From Epiperipatus broadwayi (Eukaryota; Onychophora; Udeonychophora; Euonychophora; Peripatidae), in contig JAQFVV010012546.1 in assembly GCA_028023455.1 (NCBI GenBank), forward strand, positions 2,532,081 to 2,596,080: DNA of 64,000 nt. Direction: 5' to 3'. The translations under genes were made by a program, and so were the position numbers. Each line of letters opens with the position of its first letter. Within the stretch, counting starts at the first letter, position 1. The notes under the pieces were generated by a model that did not search any database, was not told the origin of the DNA, and worked only from the letters and a program-made list of their open reading frames with translations. Of the stretch, positions 10,385 to 22,492 are shown piece by piece.

Positions 10385-13300
10385 TGAAACTACATATAGG
10401 TGTTTTTATTGTCAGACAGTTAAACTCCCCTCAAAAAATTAAACTTCTATCTAAATGGCATGAAATCATTCAACCACACATACTTGGTATTATAGAAACC
10501 AAAATTTACAATGGTTCACTAATAAACCTATCAGACACACCATAAGCAGGATTAGGTATCATCATTGATAAAAAAAAAAAAAGCCCATTCAACTTATTTA
10601 AAATAATATATATTGAAGCACATATTTTAATTATCACCTTTCACCATAAAGCAATAATACTAAACATAGCAGTCATATACATCCCTCCTGGTCCCACCAC
10701 CATAAATAGATTAATTCTAATTCTAAACTCCAAATTTGCAAATACCTCATATCCAATATTACTTATAGGGGATTTCAAAATGTCATATGAAAACTTCACC
10801 CAAAAATGGCTTCATCTGCTTTCATTCCCTATGATGAATGGCAGAGGATTCTTGCCAGAAAGGTCATTACACAACATGATGACCATCTGTCTAAAAACTT
10901 CCCCTCCATCTGAACATTCAACCATTATAGTTATGCTCCTAACAGCCATTACAGGTAGAACCATCAGAATTCTACTTCCATTACACACTCCAGAATTTCT
11001 ATTCTCCTAAGTATATATTTATTTGCAAAAAATGAAAGATGTACAAATGGATCCAATCCAAGGACAGTGTTCTTTTGTTAATTTATTATCATTTAATATA
11101 AATCATCTAATCAGGATGACAACATCTCCAACAAAACTCCTAAGTCTTATGAATGAGACATATAAAAAATCATTTTAATATCACAATCAAACCATGATCA
11201 TCCCAAATTTCAAGCATTACAGAAAACATATCAATATATTTCAGAACAACTTAAATAATACATAGCAATAAAAAAAAAGTATATATAACCTCACATCTTA
11301 ACCAAAAATATAACAGATGGGCATTGGGTAATCCCTCTTCAGCTTGAGTACCATCTGCCATTAAAACATAATCAGATACAATTTGTGCAGACTTTATACT
11401 ATTATTAACTTATTTTAAAAAAAGGTTACAGAAAATTCCTCTCCTCAATCTATCACATTTTTCATAAGGCAACCCAGAAGAAGAAATCCAATTCACCCTT
11501 AATGTCTTTAAACAAAAATAGAGACAATACTAGAATCATTAGCCATCTGGGAATGGATGGAATACCTAAATTTGTATTTACATCCAAATATATCACTGAC
11601 CTTCCAAATTTTTTATCTAATCCCATTTATAGAATACCAGGATTCTAGCAAATATCATTTGAAAACATTTATGAAAAAAAAAAAGATATCTACCTTAACA
11701 AACATCCAATTTCAATGTCTCCACTAGGCATCAAATAATAGAATTAGTAATCAAAGACAAAATAGAGCCCAATATATTCCAAAATTATCTAATATGCAGT
11801 TTGCAAAGAGTCATCAACAGGGGAAGTTGCATTTCTATTCAAAACAATTATAGAAACAGTAAGAGACAATAAAAATATAGACCAATTGTGATTCAGCTAC
11901 ATATAGAAGCAGACTTCAACATGATACAGATAAAAACCCTTATTAAAATCCTAGAACAAAAAATGTACCAAAGGCCTACTTATATCTACTTGCTAATCTG
12001 TTATTAAATTGTGAAATATATGTTACTTTAAATGGCAAAACTTCACCCCTAATTGTACCACATCAATCCATATCACAAGATTCCCCTCTTAGTACCTTAC
12101 TATTTACTGTCTACACAAACCCTCTAATTAACATCATAGAGAATGAAATACCTGAAATTTACATATCTTGTCTAACACACCAACATTCCATGTATAGCTT
12201 ACATAGATGATCTCTCAATTTTTTTTGCCATAAAATAAAGTACATTCCCAAACTTTTGAAGATTCTTTCAGATTATAAAAATGAATACAAGTTAACATTC
12301 AGCATGCAAAAACTCTGTGCTTGGCACATTTGTACAAGTAGTACATTAACAAATCATTTTAAAGCCAAACCTAACCAATTTCTTTGATTCCAGTTCAAAC
12401 TGCAACATTCACCAATGTGGTCGCTTGTACAAAATACACTTAAAAACAAAATAGAAAGTATAGTCAATTCATTAACAAAATCATACTTCTCACTTTACAC
12501 TAAGATATTACTTTTTAAACATGTTGATCATGACAATAATTACATATTATACTCCAACAATATTATACACCAAAGCTTTTATTAATCAAATAGACTCATT
12601 TTGCAGAAAACATCTGTGGAGTAAAATGTAATCTCAATATCCATAAGATATCTAAAAAATTCACTGTCACAAAATGGGCCAGGGCTTCACTCAATTATAA
12701 CATTTATAATCCAAAAAACAATTAACATAATCTCTCCATATGTAAAAATTTCCCATATCTACAGTCTGTAAAATCATTTCCATAGATAAACCACCTCCAA
12801 TCCAAGGATACTTGAAAACATTACTCACACCATTGTTGCTGTAGAAAACTTAGTTTTCAAACCAACACAAAACATTCAAATATTGGGAAATCCATTCACT
12901 TCTACACTCTCTACAAGACAATGATAAAACTACACTCAACATCACCAACAAACAGCTCTGCCATAATTTCAAATTCTGGACTCTTGAACTGAAATATTAT
13001 GAGTTTTTGCTAAAACTTAACCTAAATTTACTTCCCATGACATTAACTTCCCATGACATAAAAGAAACTGCCAAAATGCAAACTAACTATACACCCTTTG
13101 TCACAAAGACTTCAAGACACAGGATCACCTGTTTCTTTCATGCCTTGGAATTGATAAAATTCAGTCAATAATATATATATATTCTTCAAAAATAAAGATT
13201 AATTGCTTATTTGAATCTTTCAAAAAAGTCTTTGCTGACATCAGGATCAGTATATTAATCCTATATGCCCTATGGTACACAAGATACAAATTCTTGTACA

Positions 13301-13560
13301 ACAATAACTCAATAAGGCAATTAAACATATTCAAAAATGAACTGGATAAAATACATTAAATAGACAGAAGATTTACAAATCAAAAACTTTCACTGACATC
13401 TGGTCTCAATTGCAATTTCCTTCAAGCCTTTAATGAAGAAATCATTCAAAATTAAAAAATCCAAAATGAGAAACAAAAAACAAAGTGAGTCACTTGTCAT
13501 CACTGCAACAACACAGGTTAAAACCAGCTCAGTCAAATTGTGAACCAATGACTTTTTATA
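10385..13560 (+). pseudogene. LINE ORF2 remnant: endonuclease and reverse transcriptase (copy 1)
   Basis: Translating across frameshifts gives an apurinic endonuclease region (LGIIETK near 10470, VIYIPPGPT near 10670, LLIGDFK near 10760). A reverse transcriptase region follows, with LGMDGIPKFV near 11550, VIKDKIEPNIF near 11740, SISQDSPLSTLLFTVYTNPL near 12070 and the catalytic AYIDDLSIFF near 12190. A tail with CHKDFKTQDHLFLSCLG lies near 13110. The order matches ORF2 of I/Nimb-like non-LTR retrotransposons: target cleavage by the endonuclease, then primed reverse transcription. Many stops and frameshifts make it non-functional. No RNase H was identified. Confidence 0.75.
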
Positions 13561-13619
13561 AAACATTTTTATTTGTAACTTTAATCTAAAACTATGTATA
13601 AAAAGAAATGATGTAACCT

Positions 13620-13690
13620 TTTATGCTTTGTTGAATAAAGTCCTTTGAATAATATTAATAATTAATAATATTAACAATAATAACATTTAA
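13620..13690 (+). repeat. 3' tail of LINE copy 1
   Basis: GTTGAATAAAGTCC, with a polyadenylation-like AATAAA, is followed by AATAATATTAATAAT-type short repeats. A simple-repeat tail of this kind is usual at the 3' end of I-clade LINEs. Confidence 0.55.
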
Positions 13691-13699
13691 AGCTTTTTT

Positions 13700-15850
13700 T
13701 TTAAATATTGAAATAATTGTAACCATCACTAATCTTATTCTCTGGGGAAATTTTAAGGAAATTGTAATTTTCTAACAGCATTAAAATAAATTCATATTCT
13801 GTATTGTATCTATAACAATGTAAGTGATGTGATGTGATGTATTGTGACTTCTCCTTAAACGGAATCAGGAATCTCTCAGCAACTATGCCCAAAAAAACCT
13901 GCTAGCCACTTTACCTTTCCCTTCCATTCCCCACCCTAAACTTTCCCATAATCTGCTCCATTCCATTTCCACCACATAATCTTTGTCAACTCTTTATATC
14001 TAAATCCCCCTTATCTTTTGAATGAATGCATGACTAACCTGAGCCCTGCTACTATATTATAGAAATGAATGCATATGAAATGTATAAATTTCTAATTTCT
14101 TTATTTAATAAATTATATTAATTTCAAGCCTTGACTTATTAAATTCATGATGTCATAAATATGACAAACCTACTATATACAAAATCATTGAAATACCATA
14201 TATAATTTAATGCAATAAAATATGGCAGGCTTTGGAGCTGAAGGACCATGCACCACTACTTCATTCAATCATATCTAGTCTTCAAATTTTTTATAAATTC
14301 AATCTACAAACATTTTAATTTTTTTTTATTATTATTATTGAATTTATTAAGAAAAGATGAATATTTATACTAGTCTCAAGATTTAAAGAAAGGAGCTTCG
14401 AGATGTGGGAGAATATCTAAAATATAGTTTCAAGCAGCTAAAATATCGTATACATATATATATAATTTAGCTCTATTATATGTTCATTTTGAATCTATGC
14501 AATAAGATTCATGAATTAATACTTAAGATTATTCAGTTTAATGGAAAGGATATCGATCTATACATAGATTTAAATTTATTTAATTATATAATCTGAAACA
14601 ATAAAGAAATTTGTATAAAATAACGTAAATATACTATTTAAACCAATTAAAATCGATCAATATTAATATCCACGTATGTTAACTTGATTCTTACATTTGA
14701 CATGATTCTTTTATTACTTCACAAGATTCCTCTTTTCCTCTTCAATTATGCTTAGAATTCTTTTACGTTTTTGAATATTTCATAACAATATGCATTTTAA
14801 ATTTTGAAGAATAATTTACATTGATTAAAAGGAGAAAAAATCAATTTATTAAATAACAGAAGTTTATATCAGTTGATTAATTAATTAAACGTTTTCTCTG
14901 GATTTTTCCCCCCTTTAAGCACAATATTTGATAACTTACTAATGGAAAATATATGTAAAGATATATAGAATTGCTGCGTTATATTTTAAATGCCTACAGA
15001 TGATAAAAATAAGCGTCAAAAGTTGATGTTCAATACAGAAATTAATTTGTTCATCATTTTAATATTATTGTATTTGTTTTAAAAAACTTAAATTACAGAG
15101 TTATTTATATACACAAAAAAATGATGGTGTATTTTCAGTAGGAGGAGGAAGTATTCGACTGATGTGCACTTTAATTGTTCATGGTTACGCAAGATTACAT
15201 AAAAAGACGTTTAGATTTTGATTGGCTGTCAGTTTTTGCATGATACTATAAAGTTTTTTATTTTATTTTCGCAGTTGCTCTTATCCTATGTTGAATACCA
15301 TTAATATCCAGCTAAAGTAATATAAGAAATAGAGTTCGACTCAATAACTGACTAAGCACTGTAGCAATTCTATGAATTATACATAGAGCAGTAGATTAGA
15401 CATATGATCGCTCACAAGTATTACAATCTTCTACAATTACCCCCCCCCCCTGTTAATAAGATTTGTTGATAAAAAAATTTGCTAAATTCAACCTGAAGGT
15501 AATACAAATTACAGATCCAATACCCATATGAGTAAGATGTATATTCACTGTTGTATTTTTAATTTCCCAGTCACGCATTATGACTCCTTTGATCAATAAG
15601 TAGATACCTATTTACCGATAATTATTGAAAGACTCGTAGCTTGGCTCTGGGTCGTTCAATTGAATGAATGCTATAAACCAGATTGTGAATGGTTTTGTAA
15701 ATTATGACCTAGAAAAGACAAATAACCATTATTTTACTTTTTATTATTCATTTTCTTATTTCTTTTACTTTGAGATTGTAAGAGGCATTTATTTTTTAAA
15801 AGATAAAAAAACAACAACAGACATTTATATTGTCTTATGAATTAAATTCT
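13700..15850. other. Intergenic DNA
   Basis: A pyrimidine-rich stretch (13890-14010) and a C-run at about 15441-15450 stand out. A possible minus- or plus-strand exon around 15140-15700 was examined, but no frame could be supported. Confidence 0.45.
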
Positions 15851-15851
15851 A

Positions 15852-15966
15852 GTTGTTGTTTTTTTTTTTTTTCATGTGTCAAAGCATCGACCGGGAAGCG
15901 AATCCGCAAACCCGGGACAACTGCTTGTAAGGCAGCTGTGCAGACCACTCGACCACCAATCCTTGA
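15852..15966 (-). mobile_element. tRNA-derived SINE, copy 1
   Basis: Read on the minus strand: an A-box-like TGGTCGAGTGG, an anticodon-arm-like CTGCCTTACAAGCAG, and a B-box-like GATTCGCTTCC within paired CCGGG/CCCGG stems. A tail ACACATGA then runs into poly-A (the T-run at 15860-15872 on the plus strand). Near-identical AATTAAATT(C/A)TAG sequences flank it as a target-site duplication. Pol III transcription is expected from the boxes, and mobilisation would need a LINE reverse transcriptase. Confidence 0.85.
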
Positions 15967-16155
15967 CAATTAAATTATAGTTTATTCATATACTCCATGA
16001 TAATACCAAAACTATAGATAAACATGGAAATAATTTTAAATAGAACGCTGGGGTCAAAGACAATACTGTTTTAGTTAATCAAATACTGATAAGTGAAGGC
16101 TTATATTTTTCCTTTTTTTATTCGTATCACATATAAGAATAGTTTATTACTAATT

Positions 16156-16361
16156 TATTATATAAAACAAAACACTTATTTATAATTGTTAATTAGAGAA
16201 GATATAAATTAGTATTAAAATTTATCGGCTAAATGTTATCGAGGATCCATGCCTCATATTCATAGCCTTCATCCTCGAAAACGTTAAGCCGATAAACTTT
16301 AATACTAATTTATATCTTCTCTAATTAACAATTATAAATAAGTGTTTTGTTTTACATAATA
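16156..16361. mobile_element. MITE with about 91-bp terminal inverted repeats
   Basis: The two arms (16156-16248 and 16269-16361) are inverted copies with only a few differences, starting TATTAT(A/G)TAAAACAAAAC and ending TCGAGGAT. They leave a loop of about 20 bases. There is no coding capacity. High arm identity suggests a recent origin or conserved folding. The superfamily is not assigned. Confidence 0.85.
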
Positions 16362-16364
16362 GTG

Positions 16365-19300
16365 AGAAGTATTATATAGTAATTGGATGACTGGATAAAT
16401 TAGTCATTTAAAAAATGTCCTAAATTTACATGGAATATGAAAAATGTTTTCATTTTGAAATTACAGACGATGGGCTCAGAAGTAAAAGTAATGGAGAAAA
16501 CAAATACAAAAACATTTATCTATGAAATGTGTGTGTATATATTTATGTAAAAATAGTCTTATGATAGAGTAGCTTTATATCTGTCTATCACAACTTTGAC
16601 TAGGATTCAAATCTAGGTTATGTAAATTTGAAATTTGTTCAACTGGCTTGATTTCATTTTTCAAATAGGCTGGCTCATTGTCAAAACTATTTAATCATTA
16701 TTAGTTAATAAATAGGTAACCAAATATGTTCAGCTAGAGGGTAAAGTAAGAGTGAGAAATTGCATAAACTTTCAATATCTGATAGTTGACAACCTAGGAG
16801 TATTTTTTTTCTGTACTATTCCTCGATAAGAGATATTTAATAGGTTATTGCCTTATAGTGCACTATTTAAGAACTAATTCCCTCTTTTAGGTATTGAATC
16901 CTACAGTTTCTTGTCATTTATTAACAGGATTTAAGGTGCTACTAATGAATATTTTAAAAATCTAAGTCTTTTTTAAAAGTATTTGAATAAATATTTATAT
17001 ATTAGCAAAAAAAAAATATTAAGATTTTTTATTTTCGCTTTTTAGAAAACTGAAAGTCCCGTAACAAAAAATGTGGTTTAATGTTACTGTATCTAAATTA
17101 GTATGTAAAGAACTGAAATATTTTAGTTACTAGCGTAAACATTAGAATTCCATAACTTATGATGTCATTCTTGTAAAGAAATAACATTAGTGTAATAAAA
17201 TATCAAAATATGATCAATGTTACTACAGTACCCTATTACATAGAATTTAATCTGATTTGGGGGGGGGGGTATATACCATGCTATAATTAAACAGATGATC
17301 TTTTTTATCAATACATTTTTATGGAACTGTAATAGCAATCTCCTTATCAACAACAATGCATTTTCTAGAGTTGTTTTGATGCTTTTAAGTATGCATTGAC
17401 TTTGTAAATATTCTTAAAGTTCATAAAACTTTGACATTATGCTTGAATACATTTTATAGCACAAAATATTTAAATACAAGTATGGTATATTGGTTGCAAA
17501 AGATGACTGAAGGGAACCTGAAAGTTTGGGTTCAAATCACCTCTAATTACACAAAATATTGTGAATTAAATCCAGAAATGACAATAAAGCAAATACAATA
17601 TTAATAATAAACATTATCACATAAAGCATTATTAATTGGAAAAATTGATATTATATATATTACAATTTTATTAAATTTACTAATTTTAATGTTTTTTTTA
17701 AATGTCATAATATGCAGTTCTCTAAGATGAAAAACTATCATACTATAAAATTTATTAAATTTATAACTTTCAATGATGTTTTTTTATTGTTCCTTTACAT
17801 TTTTTTTGGACAGAATATTATTCAAGAAGTATCATAGCTTCACTATATAAATTAAAAATTTTTAAAAACAATCAACAATTCATTTTAGCTGATGGAAATA
17901 ATCAATGTCTGAGTACAATGCCATTATCAAAGACATTCAGTATAATAATAAATATTTTAAAACACAAACTATTTAGTATAAATTTACTATATCTATTATA
18001 TTCAAATTAAATACCATAATCAAATGTTGACTGAAAAATATATTGTTGGTAATTATCAAATTAAAGTAAAACAGGTCAAGAGAAAAACATCAACAGAAAA
18101 AAACTGATTCTGCAAGTAATGAAAAGAATATTGTCATTATGCATTTGGCATAGCTATATATAGCAAAGAAGAAAAAAGAAAAGAAAAAGAGATATTGACC
18201 GAGAGTCAAAATGGACATAGAGAATTTGGAAACCTATTAATAAATAGAATATTCTGAGTTATAGGAATTATCACTGGTTTAGATTATGGTGACAGTTATT
18301 TGTTGTACAAAAAATATAACTCTTAAAAATACTTTTTACTGCAAATTAAATAATGATATAATGACATTTTTTTGTGTGATAGAAACTATCAGACCTAGAT
18401 GTTAAACCACCAAATGCAGCCTTGAACTGTGTTGTCTCTTCAATCCTAAAACAACAAATGTTGAAAGTCCAGAAGTGATGATGCTATAAGATATTGTTGT
18501 CATCTTCCTATGATGGAAGATTTTCTTTTTGCTTGCAATTTTTAAGCCTATTTTTTAAAGCAAAAGGTTATTGACATTAAAGAGTACATAAATAAAATTG
18601 AACCAAGCAACATTTACTAAGTTTGTTTTAGATAGTAGCAAAAACAAATAGAGATTAGAACAAATAAATAATGACAACTATGATATGTAGATATACATAT
18701 GATTAATAATAAACTTATTCAGTTTTCAAAGAAGTAATGATAAAAAAAAAAATTGTATATGAAATAAAAGGCCTAAATAAAAATATATATTTATATATTT
18801 TACTTATTATGCATTATCTTAATTTCTTATTTATATAACTAGTAATATTGTGTGAGAATTACATATTCTGTCTAGAGTGTTACTCATATATTAATGTTTC
18901 TTATTATAATAATTACTTTGTATTTGAAATAGTTGAGTAGAGAAGGGATATATGTATGTCAAAAGTGAGGGAACAGTGAATAAACTTATGAAAAAGAAGA
19001 GTAATGTCTACCCTAAAAAAATTTACAAAACAATTAACCTCTCTCCAATATACATATTTCCAAAGATGTAACAATATCTAGGTAAATATGACATGAAAGC
19101 ATTGAAAGTATACTTGGTACAATAATTTTTTTAAATTTTACATTTAAACTCTGTTTTAGTATTTTTTATATTAATAAATTAATATATGTAATTATTAACT
19201 GCTATCAAGTTCTTTTGTTATCTTAATTATGGATTTGTTTATGTTGTTCTTTTCTCATTGGTATTATCCCAAATGCATACTTGAACAATTCTTACTGATT

Positions 19301-20240
19301 TCGAAAAACCATGCTCTGAGTTGAGGAAGTGAAGATATATTTACATGTTGAAAGAAGACATTCTATTCACAGATACTCTTTCTATATGAAATTAGAATTC
19401 AAGATTAATGGGTGATGTAGTTCAAATCCCATACAAAAATGTTATTTGTTAAAAATAAAATATGCCCCTCTAAGTGATGGTTTGATGTATGATGAAATAC
19501 AATTTGGGTAACTCATATGCAATATTTATTTGAACAATACATGGTTTGAACATTAGCATCAATCACAAATGTAAAAAAAAATTTTTTACTACAGTACATT
19601 ATAATAGTAAGGAAATTAACATTGAAATAGATGGTTATAATGTTACGCAAATTTATATTTATGCATGGATTTGTTAATCTATTTGTGCAACTATGAGTGA
19701 TCATATTAGGCATAATCCAATTGACAGCCATTTTCTATAAATTCTAAAATGAGAATTTTAATGTATTGGACTTATCATTTATATAACAGTGATATTTTAA
19801 AAATGTCATAGTGTAAATAAAACAGTCTTTAAATATCCTGCTGTATGAAAAAACTTCTCCAACAGCTTCTTACAAAACAATATTGAAAAAGAAGGTATTA
19901 CCAGAATTTTCAATTACTGGATGATGATAGTCTAAATATTTCCCATTTTTGTTTTGCCTTAGAGTTACAAACCAATGCTAAATGGTTAGGAAAATTGCGT
20001 ATAGACAGAAATCTAAAAGAAGTGGCACAAACTTGAGTAAATCTGAAAAAAAAACAAAAAAAAACGAATGTTCAAGTTTTTATCAACATAAATTTGAATG
20101 GAAACCCAAAGTCACTTGCTTTTTAATATAATGTGTTAAAATATTTTTTTGTAATAGAATTCAATTAAAATTATTTCCTCCAAATTATACAAAATTAATA
20201 TATAGTCGTTTTTTGTAAACAATATAAGATTTTAAGAACA
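16365..20240. other. Intergenic A+T-rich DNA
   Basis: There is a G-run near 17262-17271. Small open frames (17165, 19513) have no recognisable content. No repeat family seen elsewhere in the window was identified here. Confidence 0.45.
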
Positions 20241-20244
20241 GGAA

Positions 20245-20615
20245 TTTGAATTGAGGATTGGTCAATCTATTCATCACCTACTCTATCTTAAACAACCAAT
20301 ACATATGATGACACACATGTGAAAAAAAAATATCATCCATAATATAAATATTTTGTGCAGAACCAGCTCTCATTAGTTGGGTCAGATTATAATAATCTCC
20401 CTCACATATTAAATAGCAATTCCTCAAAATTTAATGGACAAGCTTCAATCATCTAACTCTTCCAACTATTCAACCATCCATTTCATTGAAAAACCAATTA
20501 TGGAATGCTCAAAACCCTTGTTAGATTTGATATTATAGTTATACCTATGTAACCATTATGTCAATCTAACCCTCATTTTGTCAGTCATTACACATCCATA
20601 TATATTAATAGGAGA
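20245..20615 (-). mobile_element. Hammerhead-bearing repeat, family C, minus-orientation arm
   Basis: It matches the family C unit read on the minus strand: landmarks ATTCCATAATTGG, AATGGATGGTTGAATAG, AGCTTGTCCATT, a degenerate hammerhead (20331-20389), then CATGTGTGTCATCATATG. It abuts a plus-orientation copy starting near 20600, making a large imperfect palindrome. Confidence 0.65.
20331..20389 (-). ncRNA. Degenerate hammerhead, family C
   Basis: On the minus strand: CCCAA, then CUAAUGA, AGCUGGUUCUGCA in place of helix II, CAAAAU in place of GAAA, and AUAUUUAUAU in place of the palindromic helix III. The alignment to better copies is clear but the core is damaged, so it is a fossil. Confidence 0.5.
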
Positions 20616-21005
20616 GGGATGAGCTGAACATATACTAAGATGTAATGTATTTTATAAGCAATATGTAATGTCTATATAATGTCCAATAATATAAGGAGTT
20701 ATATTGACATAATGTTTACTTGGTGTATGCATTCCATCATCAGTTTTTCAATGAAATGGATGGTTGAATAGTGGGAAGGCTGCGAAGATTGAACTCTGGA
20801 CATTATAGTTTGGGGAACTACTAATTGTATATATGGGTATGATATTATGATTTGGCCCAACTGTTGAATGCTGGTTTTGCACAGAATACGTATATAGGAA
20901 TCATGTATTTTTATCGCATGTGTGTGTAATATGGATCAGTTGTTTGAGAGAGGGTGAGGAATGAAAGGACTAAAAATCCTGAATTCAAATCCCTCTATTT
21001 AATAT
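20600..21005 (+). mobile_element. Hammerhead-bearing repeat, family C, plus-orientation arm
   Basis: The same family in the opposite orientation: GCATTCCATCATCAG at about 20728, TGAAATGGATGGTTGAATAG, a hammerhead at 20854-20905, then downstream GCATGTGTGTG and GGATCAGTTG. Together with 20245-20615 it forms an inverted pair, a layout also described for terminal repeats of Penelope-like elements. Confidence 0.65.
20854..20905 (+). ncRNA. Hammerhead ribozyme-like motif, family C
   Basis: CCCAA precedes the core CUGUUGA (20861-20867). The UGC/GCA helix II is retained around a GGUUUU loop, then AGAA, and the self-complementary AUACGUAU is intact. Core and helix I changes make activity unlikely. 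Confidence 0.55.
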
Positions 21006-22014
21006 ATAATTAACTTTCAGTATAAGCAAATGAATTAAATATGGGGTTTTCTTTTTCTCTAACTATATTAAGAAATAATTAAAAACAAAACAAAACATTA
21101 GTTCTTTTTAAATATTATTAAGTAAATTTTTCTTCTTTTTTAAAAATCCTTTTTCTGTGAATTTTAAGTATCTTCATTTATCATTACTCCTTTAGCGGGG
21201 GTTATACATATATACATAAACACACTGTTAAACACTTGAAACTGATGTTTACACTGTTGGATTTCCATCTGAGTAGACTTAAAATAAAAGTCTATCTTTA
21301 AACTAATGCAATGTTCAATTATGTATGAGTTTTTGGTATAGAGCTTTTCTTAACTTTCTCTCTCTTGCAGTTGAGATCAAGTAGGTTTGACATCTTCATA
21401 ATAGATTATATGTTAGAATGAACTCAGTAAGCATGACATATGTTATGGCAGTGGATAGAATAAAAATTAAAGTAGTTTTATGATTGTAATCAGAACCTTC
21501 ATTACTTCAAAATGCAACAAGTTAATTTAAAAAGGTAACGACATAATTATTCATTCACCCTCCTCCACCCAAATAAACACACACACTTAAACACCTGTAT
21601 TTATTTTATTTAAGTATATGTTGTCTGTTAATAGTCAATAAATTCTACAGATTTATTTAATAAAGTTTTCTTATTTTATTTTTTACAAATAATGCATAAT
21701 TATTGCTGAATAAGATTACAGACACACAGAAATAAGTCAAACCTATATAAATATAAACAAGATTGTCATAGTAATTTTGAGAATACAAAAAAAAAGGCAA
21801 ACTATACTTTATGAAATAATGTTAGAGTTATTCAGGGAAAATATATTTTAATGAGATTTGAGAGAAAGAGAGAAATGACAATGGAAGTTAGATGATCCAA
21901 GTAATCATTGAATTTTTTTTTACACAAGACAGAAATTTAGTTAAAATTCATGATATCAGAGTTTTGAGAAAATCAGAAATAGATTGTTATCATTCTTTGT
22001 TCAAAGCTGTACAT
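21006..22014. other. Intergenic A+T-rich DNA
   Basis: No gene or repeat that I could support; ordinary low-complexity sequence. Confidence 0.5.
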
Positions 22015-22492
22015 TTTTAATATAAAAAAGTGATCACCATTTCCAAGCAAGCATAGAAAATGGTGATCATGTGATGTCTATTAGCTTAAAACCAATCTTG
22101 CCCAATAGGATACTGGTGGCTATAGTTATTAAAGAACCAAAGTCACCAAAACATATAGGTACTGAACTGAGCTCAGACCTATCTGAATATATAAGCTAAT
22201 AAGCTTGGATTGAAAATATTACAGTGCTTTCAATTTAAGACTCATAGTTTTGTAGTTAAGTAGAGATAAAAAGGTGGCTGCTGGAGGGTTGCATTAGATT
22301 CTAAGATCTAGGTGCAGTGCTGTCATATCCAAGGCTCCTCACTGGTAAAGGCCACAGCCAAAACCTACTCTGGGGATATTGGATGAGTAGGTACTAGATG
22401 GGGATTTTATGCACAAGCTTTTTGGCATCTCATTGATTATTCTGGTTTGCATTGAGTGGCAATATGTTTAGAGAGTTTTACCTATTTTAAAA
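22015..22492 (+). mobile_element. Hammerhead-bearing repeat joining family B-like and A-like halves
   Basis: It starts with an inverted GTGATCACCAT ... ATGGTGATCAT pair. A family B-like segment follows (ACTGAACTGAGCTCAGACC near 22162, GGATTGAAAATATT near 22207). Then comes the family A segment with a hammerhead at 22327-22384 and the A unit body (GGATGAGTAGGTACTAGATG to GAGTTTTACCTATTTT). This copy shows that A and B share one backbone and differ mainly by divergence. No open frame. Confidence 0.65.
22327..22384 (+). ncRNA. Hammerhead ribozyme-like motif, family A copy 1
   Basis: Helix I is intact: outer AUCCAA (22327-22332) with UUGGAU, inner UCCUCA (22336-22341) with UGGGGA (22371-22376). 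The core reads CUGGUAA and the GAAA box is AAAA-like, with CUACUC at the cleavage site, so catalysis is probably lost. The paired flanks make the family assignment firm. Confidence 0.6.
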
